A DNA stretch of 64,000 nucleotides from Microbacterium sp. p3-SID336 (GTDB taxonomy: Bacteria > Actinomycetota > Actinomycetes > Actinomycetales > Microbacteriaceae), in contig NZ_JALXPE010000001.1 of NCBI RefSeq assembly GCF_025143365.1, forward strand, positions 84,216 to 148,215. The letters run 5' to 3'. The notes beneath the pieces are model-generated. The model made no database searches, had not been told where the DNA came from, and saw only the letters and a program-made list of their open reading frames with translations. This document shows positions 14,160-22,643 of the stretch, piece by piece (position 1 is the first letter of the stretch; every line of letters starts with the position of its first letter). The position numbers and the translations under genes are program-made.

Positions 14160-15512
14160 ATGGCCAACACCGCCCTGCCGAGCCGCACGTCGCTCGCCGA
14201 ACGCCTGGATGCTCTCCCGTTCACCCGCAGGCACCTGCGACTGCTGTCCGGCTCCGGACTCGGCTGGGCCCTCGATGCGATGGACGTCGGTCTCATCTCC
14301 TTCATCATCGCGGCGCTCAGCCAGGAGTGGACGCTCTCGAAGGGGGAGGCGGGCCTGATCGCCTCGCTCGGCTTCGTCGGCATGGCCATCGGGGCCACTC
14401 TGGGCGGACTGCTCGCCGATCGCTTCGGTCGACGGCAGGTGTTCGCGCTCACGCTGCTCGTCTACGGCGTGGCCACGGGTGCGAGCGCGCTCGTCGGGGG
14501 AGTGGCCGCCCTGCTCGTCCTGCGCTTCTTCGTCGGACTCGGCCTCGGGGCCGAGCTGCCTGTGGCCTCGACCTACGTGAGCGAGTTCGCCCCGGCGCGC
14601 ATCCGCGGACGTCTGATCGTGATCCTGGAGGCGTTCTGGGCCGTGGGCTGGACCGCGTCGGCGCTGATCGGGTTCCTCGTGATCCCCGCCTCCGAATCCG
14701 GATGGCGCTGGGCCTTCGCGCTCGGCGCGATCCCTGCCCTGTATGCGCTGATCGTGCGGTGGGGACTGCCGGAGTCCCCGCGCTGGCTCGCGTCCCGGGG
14801 ACGGATCGCCGAGGCCGAGCGCATCGTCTCGACGTTCGAGGCCGACGCAGGGGTGACGTCCGCACCCGCCATCCGTAAAGAGCCCGCGTCTCGCGCGATC
14901 GCGCAGACCGCCAGGGCGCGGCTCGCGACCCTCTGGAACTCCGAATTCCGGGTGCGCACGCTCTGCCTGTGGCTTGTCTGGCTCGGGGTGAACTTCGCCT
15001 ATTACGGGGCCTTCATCTGGATCCCGAGCATCCTCGTCGATGCGGGCTTCGACCTGGTGCGCTCGTTCGGCTTCACCCTGGTCATCACGCTCGCCCAGCT
15101 TCCCGGTTACGCCGTGGCCGCCTGGCTGATCGAGGTGTGGGGCCGCCGTGTCACGCTCTCCGTGTTCCTGCTGGGCTCCGCCGTCTCAGCCGTCCTCTTC
15201 GGAACGGCGTCGACCGAGGTCGCCATCATCGGGGCAGGCATGGCCCTGTCGTTCTTCAACCTCGGGGCCTGGGGTGCGCTGTACGCGGTGACGCCGGAGA
15301 TCTACCCCACCTCGCTCCGGGGGACCGGTGCCGGCTGGGCGGCCGGGATCGGTCGCATCGCCTCGATCGTGGCTCCACTGTCGGTGCCGCTGCTCCTGGC
15401 GGCGGGCGGCGCACCACTGCTCTTCGTCGTCTTCGCGGTCTGCTTCCTGGGCGCAGCGGGCGCCGCCTGGGGTCTCGTGGACCGGGGCGGTGCCGCCCTC
15501 GACGATCGCTGA
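14160..15512 (+). CDS. MFS transporter, metabolite:H+ symporter type
   Basis: 450 residues, 12 predicted membrane helices. Family signatures are DAMDVGLISF in helix 1, GGLLADRFGRRQ in loop 2-3, ESPRWLASRGR before the central loop and PEIYPTSLRGTGAGW in helix 10. The set resembles the aromatic-acid, niacin or sugar symporter branch of MFS, so an organic acid or vitamin is plausible. The start is ATG 14160, with TACTAT (14147-14152) 7 nt upstream; an in-frame ATG at 14151 overlaps that box and is less likely. Confidence 0.88.
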   Translation: MANTALPSRTSLAERLDALPFTRRHLRLLSGSGLGWALDAMDVGLISFIIAALSQEWTLSKGEAGLIASLGFVGMAIGATLGGLLADRFGRRQVFALTLLVYGVATGASALVGGVAALLVLRFFVGLGLGAELPVASTYVSEFAPARIRGRLIVILEAFWAVGWTASALIGFLVIPASESGWRWAFALGAIPALYALIVRWGLPESPRWLASRGRIAEAERIVSTFEADAGVTSAPAIRKEPASRAIAQTARARLATLWNSEFRVRTLCLWLVWLGVNFAYYGAFIWIPSILVDAGFDLVRSFGFTLVITLAQLPGYAVAAWLIEVWGRRVTLSVFLLGSAVSAVLFGTASTEVAIIGAGMALSFFNLGAWGALYAVTPEIYPTSLRGTGAGWAAGIGRIASIVAPLSVPLLLAAGGAPLLFVVFAVCFLGAAGAAWGLVDRGGAALDDR

Positions 15513-15546
15513 GCCCGATGTCGACGGCCGGCCCTAGGCTGGGGAC

Positions 15547-16302
15547 GTGGCTGATGTGCGATTCGTGGCGATAGGCGACTCCTTCACGGAAGGTGTCGGC
15601 GACGTGCTGCCCGACGGTCGCGAGCGCGGCTGGGCAGACATCGCCGCACAGGGGTGGGCGGATGCGGCCGGACACCCGATCCAGTACGCGAACCTCGCGA
15701 TCCGCGGCAAGCTCGCCTGGCCCATCGTGGAGCAGCAGCTGGAACCGGCGCTGGCTCTGCGGCCCACGCATCTGTCCTTCAACGGCGGCGGCAACGACAT
15801 GCTGCGGCCCCGCACCGACGTCGAGCACATCGCCGACGCGTTCAGCCGGGTGCTGCGGCGCTGCGACGAGGAGGGCGTGACGATGATCCTGCTCTCCGGT
15901 GCGAACCCGAGCGGCCAGCTGCCCATGGGGTCCCTCGTGCAGCGACGCGGTGATCTGCTGTCGGAAGCCGTCCTCCGGCGCATCGAGGATCGCCCCGACG
16001 TGATCCGTGCGCTCAACTGGCCGGACCGCGAGCTGGCGATGCCGCCGTACTGGTCGGACGACCGCCTCCACATGAACGCGGCCGGCCATCATCGCGTGGC
16101 CGCGCGCGTGCTGCACGCTCTCGGCTACGAGCCGCCCGAGGCCTGGTGGGCGCCGCTCGAGCGCCGGGCTGCGGCATCGTCCGGTCTCGCGTACTACCGC
16201 CAGCACGTGGGCCCGTGGGTACGACGTCGTGTGACGCGCACGTCCTCGGGAGACGGCCGCACCGCCAAGTATCCGTCCTGGGTGGAGCGGACACCTGCGT
16301 GA
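15547..16302 (+). CDS. SGNH/GDSL hydrolase (paralogue of 47668-48495)
   Basis: 251 residues. It has block I GDSFTEG with the catalytic serine, block III GGGND, and block V DRLHMNAAGHH with Asp and His, so the esterase triad is complete. There is no signal peptide, so it should act in the cytoplasm on small esters. It starts at GTG 15547, 6 nt after TAGGCT (leaderless). A second gene of the same family lies at 47668, sharing FTEGxGD, GWAD and YANLAxRGKL. Confidence 0.85.
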   Translation: MADVRFVAIGDSFTEGVGDVLPDGRERGWADIAAQGWADAAGHPIQYANLAIRGKLAWPIVEQQLEPALALRPTHLSFNGGGNDMLRPRTDVEHIADAFSRVLRRCDEEGVTMILLSGANPSGQLPMGSLVQRRGDLLSEAVLRRIEDRPDVIRALNWPDRELAMPPYWSDDRLHMNAAGHHRVAARVLHALGYEPPEAWWAPLERRAAASSGLAYYRQHVGPWVRRRVTRTSSGDGRTAKYPSWVERTPA

Positions 16303-16327
16303 GGGCGTCCGTACGGGAGGGAGACCC

Positions 16328-16355
16328 GTGTATGCGTCGGCACCGACGGGTACAC
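16328..16355 (+). other. Hairpin between SGNH and FGE-like genes
   Basis: A 13-bp arm (GTGTATGCGTCGG) pairs with CCGACGGGTACAC with two mismatches and a 2-nt loop. The word ACCCGTG appears three times around it (16324, 16354, 16383). It could be a terminator without T-run or an operator for the downstream gene. Confidence 0.4.
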
Positions 16356-16386
16356 CCGTGAGCTCGGTGGTAAGGGAGGGGCACCC

Positions 16387-17133
16387 GTGAGCGACATCGA
16401 GCTCGCGGGGATCCCCGCAGGGACGGTGAGGCTGCATGACGCCAGGAACGGCGTGCATCGCGAGGTCGAACTTCAGGAGTTCCAGCTCGGCGTCTTCCCG
16501 GTCACCGAGGAGCAGTTCGCCGAGGTGCTGGGCATCTCCGCGACTCATCCGCGTCGTCCTGCCTCCGACGTGAGCTGGCTGCGCGCCGTGCGCTTCTGCA
16601 ACGCCGCCTCGGAGTGGGAGGGCCTCGACCCGGTGTACCGCTTCGACGGCGAGGAGGTCAGCTGGGACACGACCGCCGACGGCTATCGTCTGCCCACGGA
16701 GGCGGAGTGGGAGCACGCGTGCCGCGCCGGCTCCGCGGGCCCGCACTACGCCCCGCTGGCCGACGCCGCCTGGACGGCCGCCGACCACGTCACCACGCCG
16801 CAGGATGTGGGCGGGAAGCTGCCGAACCTGTACGGAGTGTTCGACACGCTCGGCAACGTCTGGGAATGGTGCTGGGATCTGCTCGACCCCGCCCGCTACG
16901 ACGACTACCGCGTCTTCCGCGGCGGCGGTTACGCCGACGAGGCCTGGAGTGTGCGCGCCGGCGTGCGGCGCGGGGGAGCGCCGCGTATGCACCACGGGGA
17001 CGTCGGGATGCGCGTGGCCCGTGGCGGCTTCGATACAGAGGGAGAGGCGCAGGGGTGGTCGGCGCGTGTGGATCGGATTCGGGGCAGCGTGGACGGTCCG
17101 CTGCCGAGCGGCTGGACCCCGCGGGGCCGCTGA
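16387..17133 (+). CDS. Formylglycine-generating enzyme-like (SUMF1 fold) protein lacking catalytic cysteines
   Basis: 248 residues. The FGE-sulfatase fold is clear: YRLPTEAEWEHACR, GNVWEWCWD and a C-terminal FRGGGYADEAWSVRAGVRR followed by GMRVAR. True FGE has two copper-binding cysteines in the block after RGG; here those places are occupied by other residues, so sulfatase activation is unlikely. No sulfatase gene is nearby. A ligand-binding or EgtB-like role without the DinB domain remains possible. GTG 16387 follows GGGAGGGG by 5 nt. Confidence 0.8.
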   Translation: MSDIELAGIPAGTVRLHDARNGVHREVELQEFQLGVFPVTEEQFAEVLGISATHPRRPASDVSWLRAVRFCNAASEWEGLDPVYRFDGEEVSWDTTADGYRLPTEAEWEHACRAGSAGPHYAPLADAAWTAADHVTTPQDVGGKLPNLYGVFDTLGNVWEWCWDLLDPARYDDYRVFRGGGYADEAWSVRAGVRRGGAPRMHHGDVGMRVARGGFDTEGEAQGWSARVDRIRGSVDGPLPSGWTPRGR

Positions 17134-17232
17134 GCCGCTGAGCCATCGCGACGACGTTCCTTCGGCGGTGCCCCTGTGCCGCTGCGCCGTCGTGACGCTG
17201 TTTTGTCGCCGATGCCGCGCGGGTGGGAGACT

Positions 17233-18051
17233 ATGCGGATGCCCTCGCCGTTCTCCCTCATCGTCTCCCAGGGTCGTGTCGCAGACCGCACCGACGGCGC
17301 TCTGATCGGTGCACGCCGCGTCGCGGACGCGCTGTCGGCTCTGCTGGGTGTCGCACCGCAGACGGTCGGCGCGCCCGCCCCTGCGCGCGTGGACGACTGG
17401 TCGGCCGCGCTTCCCGAGGCCGCGGAGACCCTCCATGGTCTGCGCGACGCCGTGGATGCCGCCATCGCCGCCGGCACCACCCCACTGCTCGTGACCAACA
17501 CGTGCGCGGCGAGCCTCGGTAGCCTTCCCACGGCGGCCGCGCGGCACCCGGACGCCGTCGTGCTCTGGATCGACGCCCACGGCGACTTCAACACCCCCGC
17601 CACCACGGAGTCCGGCTACCTGGGCGGCATGGTGCTCGCGGCGGCCTGCGGGCTCTGGGACAGCGGTCACGGCGCAGGGCTCGACCCGACGCAGGTCATC
17701 GTCGTGGGCGGGCGGGACATCGACCCGGCGGAGGGCGAGCTGCTTGCGCAGAGCGGCGTCACGGTGCTCGGGCCGCGCGACAGCACGCCCGAGCGCGTGC
17801 GCGAACTCGTCGACGGACGCCCCGTGTGGATCCACGTGGACTGGGATGTGCTCGAACCTGGATACATCCCCGCCGCCTACCGCGTGGGCGACGGGCTGCT
17901 GCCGCACGAGGTGGCGGCACTGTTCGCCGCGCTTCCTCGAGACAGCGTGCGGGGCGTGGAGCTCGCCGAGTTCGAGGCGGGCGACGCCGAGGTGCCGGAG
18001 CGGGTCAGTGTGGAGTTGATCGTGGAGACCGTCCAGCATCTGCTGCGCTGA
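17233..18051 (+). CDS. Arginase/agmatinase-fold protein with altered metal site
   Basis: 272 residues. The ureohydrolase motif WIDAHGDFNTP is intact. The last motif reads HVDWDVLEPG instead of SxDxDxxDP. The first motif GGDHS, which supplies a manganese-binding His, is replaced by NTCAAS. So four of the usual six ligands are visible and one His is lost; a changed reaction or a single-metal site is likely. ATG 17233 and ATG 17239 are both possible starts. It is unlinked to arginine genes. Confidence 0.75.
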   Translation: MRMPSPFSLIVSQGRVADRTDGALIGARRVADALSALLGVAPQTVGAPAPARVDDWSAALPEAAETLHGLRDAVDAAIAAGTTPLLVTNTCAASLGSLPTAAARHPDAVVLWIDAHGDFNTPATTESGYLGGMVLAAACGLWDSGHGAGLDPTQVIVVGGRDIDPAEGELLAQSGVTVLGPRDSTPERVRELVDGRPVWIHVDWDVLEPGYIPAAYRVGDGLLPHEVAALFAALPRDSVRGVELAEFEAGDAEVPERVSVELIVETVQHLLR

Positions 18052-18072
18052 CCTCCGGCGAAACGGGCGGGC

Positions 18073-19251
18073 TCAGGGGTTCGCGCCGGGAGCTGCTCCC
18101 AGGTGCCACGCGGTCACCTCGACGGTGGAGCCCGCGGTGACGTCCAGTTCGACGGGCCAGGGACCGCGATCGAGGCCGGGCAGTGCGGCGGCATAGAGCT
18201 GACGCGCGACCAGCGCCCCCTGCGTGGAGTTGGCATCCCAGCCGATCACCGCGGTGGCCTGGCCCTGCGCCGGGATCGTGATGGGCGCACTGCCGGGATC
18301 GACGGCCAGGAACGACGAGCCGTGTTGCACGTCCACGTCGAGCAGGTGTCCGTTCTGGTCGGCGAAGGCCACGTCGGGGTAGCCCTCGATGACGCAGGGC
18401 TGCTCGCTGAAGTTCATCAGGTGCACGACCTGTGAGCGGTGACCGGTGGCCCCGTCCGACGCTCCGAGCAGCATCATCGCGCGATCGCTCGTGCATCCGT
18501 CGACACCCTGGTCCGGTGGGGACACGCCGGGAGCGGTGTCGGGCACGGGCTCACCGTCCGCGAGCGGGTCGACGAACGCGCCGCTCTCGTCCGTGATTCC
18601 CTGCTGGGCGGCGTTCTCACGGATGATGTCCTGCCTCCTGGCTTCATCGGCGAATCCGCCCAGGGCGACGAAGAGCACCACGGACACGAGCGCGGCGAGC
18701 ATCCTCGGTCGGGCGGTCGGCGGCGCCGCGGCCACGGGGATCCGTCGATGCAGAAGCAGGGCGGGGAGCCAGCCCCAGGCGACAGCCCAGTAGGTCGTCC
18801 CGGGCGCGGTCTCGACCACGGCGGCGGTGAGCCCGCGGATCCCCGAAGCCGGGAGGAACGACAGTGCCCGCACGGCGTCCATGCACAGACCGAGGGCCGT
18901 GCCGGCGAGGACGGTTCCGAGCCACAGCACCAAGAAGGCAGGGCCCGTGTGCACGGCGCGGTCTGCGACCAATGCGGTGACGGAGGTGAGCACGGCCGCG
19001 GAGAGCAGCAGCATGACGGCTGCCCAGACGCCGGGGTACGACCAGACCTGCGTCTGCGCAGGACCGATGCCGAGGAAGCTGAGCAGCCGGGTGACGACGA
19101 TGTCGGAGCCGAAGAGCCTCGCGACCCCTCCGGCGAGAAGCCACAGCAGCGAGAGCGTGAGGCCGGCGACGATACCGGGGGAGAGCCGCGCCATGAGCCG
19201 GCGGGACGAGTCGTCAGGGCGCGCGGAGGCGTGTGGGGGAGCGGAGGCCAT
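18073..19251 (-). CDS. Membrane protein with C-terminal DUF4232 domain
   Basis: 392 residues. Helices at about 25-45, 75-97, 105-125, 150-168 and 185-205 make a 5-helix membrane part. It is followed by a Pro/Asp-rich linker and an extracytoplasmic DUF4232 domain (Cys-x-SDRAMMLLG ... LMNFSEQPCVIEGYPDVAF). DUF4232 is an actinobacterial extracellular beta domain with a conserved cysteine pair. It is convergent with the arginase-like gene (21-nt gap) and has the same direction as the MFS gene upstream. Function unknown. Confidence 0.75.
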   Translation of the reverse strand: MASAPPHASARPDDSSRRLMARLSPGIVAGLTLSLLWLLAGGVARLFGSDIVVTRLLSFLGIGPAQTQVWSYPGVWAAVMLLLSAAVLTSVTALVADRAVHTGPAFLVLWLGTVLAGTALGLCMDAVRALSFLPASGIRGLTAAVVETAPGTTYWAVAWGWLPALLLHRRIPVAAAPPTARPRMLAALVSVVLFVALGGFADEARRQDIIRENAAQQGITDESGAFVDPLADGEPVPDTAPGVSPPDQGVDGCTSDRAMMLLGASDGATGHRSQVVHLMNFSEQPCVIEGYPDVAFADQNGHLLDVDVQHGSSFLAVDPGSAPITIPAQGQATAVIGWDANSTQGALVARQLYAAALPGLDRGPWPVELDVTAGSTVEVTAWHLGAAPGANP

Positions 19252-19269
19252 GCCTCATCCTAGGAGTGG

Positions 19270-20592
19270 TCAGCGGCGGCGCTCGGGATCGAGGCCCATA
19301 CGGATGCGCGTGCGCTTTCGTTCGCGCAGGATGAACACCACACCGATGGCCCAGAGCGGTACCGGAGCGAGGAATGCAAGACGGAACGCCTCCAGCGAGT
19401 AGGTGTCCGGTGTGCCGGCGCCCTGCAGGTCGAGCGCCCAGCCGATGAGGAAGATCGCGATGAGCGCGGCGATGAACCCTCCGGCGTTGGTCACGCCGGT
19501 CGCAGTGCTCAATCGGTGCGTCGGGTTGTGCGTCCTGGCGTGGTCGAACGCGATCATCGACGCCGGCCCGCCGGTCGCGAGGGCGATGGCCAGCAGGGTG
19601 AGCAGCCACGCCGGGGCGGGGCCGGGGAACGCGATCACGGCCAGCCACGCCAGGACCTGCACGCCGACGGCCGGGAGGACGAGGGCCAGGGAGCGGTGGT
19701 TCGGCATGCGCCGGGAGAGGTCACCGATGACGGGACCCAGCACCATCCCGGCGACGACGTAGACCGAGATGATCCCGGCTGCCGCGGCGGGTCCGAGCCC
19801 TTCGCCCGCGGTGAGGAACGGCATCCCCCAGAGCAGCACGAACGCCGTGCCCGCGAAGGGCGTCGTGAAGTGGGACCAGAAGGCGAGGCGCGTGCCGGGG
19901 TGCGCCCAGGCGGCGCGGATGCCCACGCCGGTGTCGATCGAGGAGGTCACCACCCGGACGACGCCGGTGTCCGTGTTCACGGTGACGTCGGCACCGCGCT
20001 CGGCGGGGTGGTTGCGGATGATCAGCCACACCAGGACCGTGAAGAGCAGCCCGAGTCCGGCGATGCTTCCGAATGTCACCGACCAGGACGTGGCGTGCAG
20101 CAGGGCGGCGACCGGCACGAGGGCGATCAGCTGGCCCGTCTGCCCGATGATGCCGGTGAACTGGACCATGAGCGGCCCGCGCTGTGCGGGGAACCAGGTC
20201 GCGACGAGGCGCAGCACCGCCGGGAACACCGCCGCATCACCGGCGCCCAGCAGGACACGGGCGACGATGGCGACGCCGATGCTCGGGGAGAGCGCCATCG
20301 TGAGCTGACCGGCGGCCATGAGCAGCATGCCGATCGTGATGATCGGACGTGAGCCGTAGCGGTCGAGCAGCACACCCACCGGGATCTGCATGCCTCCGTA
20401 GACGGCCAGCTGGACGACGGCGAAGAGCGCGAGCGTGGAGGCGTCGGCATCGAAGCGGTCCGCTGCCTCGACGCCGACCGCGCCGAGGGACGTGCGGTTG
20501 GTGATCGCGAGCACGTACGCGGCGACCCCGACGGACCAGATCGTCCATGCGCGCCACCCCGGGTTCGCAGAGGCGGGGGAGGCGGACAGCAC
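19270..20592 (-). CDS. MFS transporter
   Basis: 440 residues, 12 predicted helices. It has the MFS loop 2-3 motif GVLLDRYGSRPIITIG and the helix-4 block ARVLLGAGDAAVFPAVLRL, typical of the ACS/hexuronate-like MFS branch. A cytoplasmic loop after helix 6 contains TVNTDTGVVR. The start is GTG 20592; on the minus strand TAGCGT lies 6 nt before it (leaderless). The gene ends 18 nt before the DUF4232 gene, so the two may be cotranscribed. Substrate unknown. Confidence 0.85.
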   Translation of the reverse strand: MLSASPASANPGWRAWTIWSVGVAAYVLAITNRTSLGAVGVEAADRFDADASTLALFAVVQLAVYGGMQIPVGVLLDRYGSRPIITIGMLLMAAGQLTMALSPSIGVAIVARVLLGAGDAAVFPAVLRLVATWFPAQRGPLMVQFTGIIGQTGQLIALVPVAALLHATSWSVTFGSIAGLGLLFTVLVWLIIRNHPAERGADVTVNTDTGVVRVVTSSIDTGVGIRAAWAHPGTRLAFWSHFTTPFAGTAFVLLWGMPFLTAGEGLGPAAAAGIISVYVVAGMVLGPVIGDLSRRMPNHRSLALVLPAVGVQVLAWLAVIAFPGPAPAWLLTLLAIALATGGPASMIAFDHARTHNPTHRLSTATGVTNAGGFIAALIAIFLIGWALDLQGAGTPDTYSLEAFRLAFLAPVPLWAIGVVFILRERKRTRIRMGLDPERRR

Positions 20593-20666
20593 CTTTCCAC
20601 GCTACTCCTGCGCAGGAGTGCCGCCGCACGCACCGCGATGTCGGCGGTCGGCGCTACCGTGCACGC

Positions 20667-21035
20667 ATGACAGGGAACACTCAGCATCACACCATCGACT
20701 ATGTCGAGCTCGTCGTCACCGACCTGGCAGCCGCGAAGGAGTTCTATAGCTCCGCCTTCGGATGGGAGTTCGTCGACTATGGACCGGAGTATGCGGGCAT
20801 CGCGTCCGGCAGAGGTGATGGGAGTGAGGTCGGCGGTCTGATGCGCGCCGACGAGCCCCGACCGGTGGGTGGTCCGCTCGTGCTCCTGTACTCGGATGGC
20901 CTCGATGCGACTCGCGATGCGGTCGAGCACGCGGGTGGGCGGATCCTCCAGGAGCCGTACCCGTTCCCCGGCGGGCGCCGTTTCCACTTCGCTGATCCGT
21001 CCGGCAACGAGCTGGGGGTGTGGTCGACGCAGTGA
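20667..21035 (+). CDS. VOC (glyoxalase/bleomycin-resistance) family protein
   Basis: 122 residues forming two beta-alpha-beta-beta-beta modules: HTIDYVELVVTDLAAAKEFY ... FGWEF, then RRFHFADPSGNELGVW. The glutamate in GNELG and the N-terminal His are the usual metal ligands. Divergent from the MFS gene. ATG 20667 sits 6 nt after TACCGT (leaderless). Substrate not readable. Confidence 0.85.
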   Translation: MTGNTQHHTIDYVELVVTDLAAAKEFYSSAFGWEFVDYGPEYAGIASGRGDGSEVGGLMRADEPRPVGGPLVLLYSDGLDATRDAVEHAGGRILQEPYPFPGGRRFHFADPSGNELGVWSTQ

Positions 21036-21065
21036 CCTTGCCGGCTCAGCGCTAGGGTGCTGAGC

Positions 21066-21503
21066 ATGACAGGTCACCCCGTGGACAAAGACTCGGTCGT
21101 CGCGTTCGTTCGGACCCAGGGCAGGGGAGTGGTGGCCACGGTGAGCTCGGGCGGCACGCCCGAGGCTGCACTCGTCGGCCTGGTCGCGTTGGACGACGGC
21201 ACGATCCTCTTCACGACCCGCGCATCGTCGCGGAAGCACGAGAACATCGCGCGCCGGTCGGCGGTCGCGCTCGTCGTGGGTACCGAGGGGGAGGTGTCGC
21301 TGCAGATCGAGGGCACCGCGACCATCGCTTCTGCCGAGCGCCGTGCGGAGCTCGCTGAGGAGTTCCTCAACCACGCACCCGGCTCGCGTGTGCGAGACCC
21401 GGCGTTCGCTCTCGTCATCGTCACGCCGACCTGGGTGCGCTCGTACGACGTGTCCGGTGCGGAAGCCGTCGTCCGCGAGGAGGACTGGACAGCGGGGCCA
21501 TAG
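21066..21503 (+). CDS. Pyridoxamine 5'-phosphate oxidase-like (PPOX) protein
   Basis: 145 residues with the split-barrel flavin-binding pattern: VVATVSSGGTPEAALVG, TILFTTRASSRKHENI, RSAVALVVG, VSLQIEGTATI. Such proteins reduce substrates with FMN or F420 or bind heme. ATG 21066 is 7 nt after TAGGGT (leaderless), 30 nt after the VOC gene, so it has its own promoter although the two run in one direction. Confidence 0.82.
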   Translation: MTGHPVDKDSVVAFVRTQGRGVVATVSSGGTPEAALVGLVALDDGTILFTTRASSRKHENIARRSAVALVVGTEGEVSLQIEGTATIASAERRAELAEEFLNHAPGSRVRDPAFALVIVTPTWVRSYDVSGAEAVVREEDWTAGP

Positions 21504-21620
21504 AGCGCGCGGTGTCGGTCACGGTCACGCACCGCGAAGGCGTGCCGCACCGGCCTGTGTGACGCCGCTCTGTGTGACGCCGTTCAACCGCGCGGCCTCG
21601 CTCCGCCGCGCGGCATCGTT

Positions 21621-21710
21621 CGGTTGCGCGGCAATGGTCGGTTGCGCGGCAATGGTCGGTTGCGCGGCAATGGTTGGTTGCGCGGCAATGGTTGGTTGCG
21701 CGGCAATGCT
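21621..21710. repeat. Five tandem 18-bp repeats
   Basis: Units at 21621, 21639, 21657, 21675 and 21693, consensus YGGTTGCGCGGCAATGGT; only positions 1 and 17 vary. The array fills the gap between the PPOX gene and the hydrolase stop at 21710-21712. Three-fold length keeps frame, so the minus strand reads PTIAAQ repeatedly, but no gene start supports translation. Confidence 0.9.
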
Positions 21711-22549
21711 CAGATGCGCGGTGGGGAGACCGAGGAGAGCCAATTCGCGATGATCCTGAGGAAGATCTCCGGCTGTTCGACCCACGGGTAATGTCCGCAG
21801 CCGTCGATCATCGAGAGGCGTGCGCCGAGAGTCGTGGCGTAGTCCGCGACGGGGCGGATGCCGGTGAGGTAGTCGTGGCTGCCGCCGACGACGAGCGTTT
21901 GCCGCAGGGGAGCGGCGCGGATACGAGCGGGCGCGTCAGCAGGGATGTCGGTGAACCACGCCAGCGCGGAGGCCAGGCTGACGACACCCAGTGACGCGTG
22001 AGCCTGTTCGATCTCGGTCCAGTGCGCGTACGTCGCCGGGGCTTGTCGACGGAACGCCTCACGGAACGCATCCTCGGTGGTCGGATCGTCCTGTTTCAGC
22101 GAACGGAGTGCTTCTGCGACAGCGGGATCGGCGGTGTCGAGAACGACGGAGTCCCCGTCGTGACGGGTACCGGTCAGCCAGGTGGCGGGCGGCGTGACGA
22201 GAGCCGACGACCGCACGCGACCCGGATAGCGCGTCGCGACGGCGAGGGCGAGGCGGGTACCCGCGGAGTGCGCGAGAAGGTCGATCCCGTCGAGCCCCAT
22301 GGCATCTGCGAGGGCGATCACGTCGTCCGCGTCCGCCCACCATCCACGGGAGAGTCCGCCGCTCTGTGGCGTTCCGCGTGGATGCAGGACGAGGAGTCGG
22401 CGGACGCGGTCGAGCCCTGCCAGATCACCCAGATACTCGGAACCGCGACATGGACCGCCAGGGAGGACGATGAGCGGCTCGGCGTCAGAGTCTCCCGACT
22501 CGGTGACAGCGAAGGGGAGATCCAGCTCTTCAACGTGCACGGCTTCCAC
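21710..22549 (-). CDS. Alpha/beta hydrolase (proline iminopeptidase-like)
   Basis: 279 residues from GTG 22549. Oxyanion block LPGGPCRGSEYLG, nucleophile elbow LLAHSAGTRLA (Ser), acid GGSHDYLTG (Asp) and GCGHYPWVEQPE (His) complete the triad. HPRGTPQSG resembles the prolyl aminopeptidase group. The frame stays open upstream to 22684, but that part is Ser/Gly/Arg-rich, not protein-like, and would overlap the methyltransferase gene. So I choose 22549, with GTG 22534 as an alternative. It lies 95 nt downstream of the methyltransferase on the same strand. Confidence 0.78.
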   Translation of the reverse strand: MEAVHVEELDLPFAVTESGDSDAEPLIVLPGGPCRGSEYLGDLAGLDRVRRLLVLHPRGTPQSGGLSRGWWADADDVIALADAMGLDGIDLLAHSAGTRLALAVATRYPGRVRSSALVTPPATWLTGTRHDGDSVVLDTADPAVAEALRSLKQDDPTTEDAFREAFRRQAPATYAHWTEIEQAHASLGVVSLASALAWFTDIPADAPARIRAAPLRQTLVVGGSHDYLTGIRPVADYATTLGARLSMIDGCGHYPWVEQPEIFLRIIANWLSSVSPPRI

Positions 22550-22643
22550 CCTGCCATGACCCGGCGCGGGAGGGGAGATGCGTCCCGCGCACGTTTCGCA
22601 CGCACTTCCTTCGCCTGGCGTGTGTGCGTAACGATACGAGCCG

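Noticed and set aside
21621..21710. CRISPR array
   Set aside because: Units are contiguous with no spacers and no cas gene is present; it is a plain tandem repeat.
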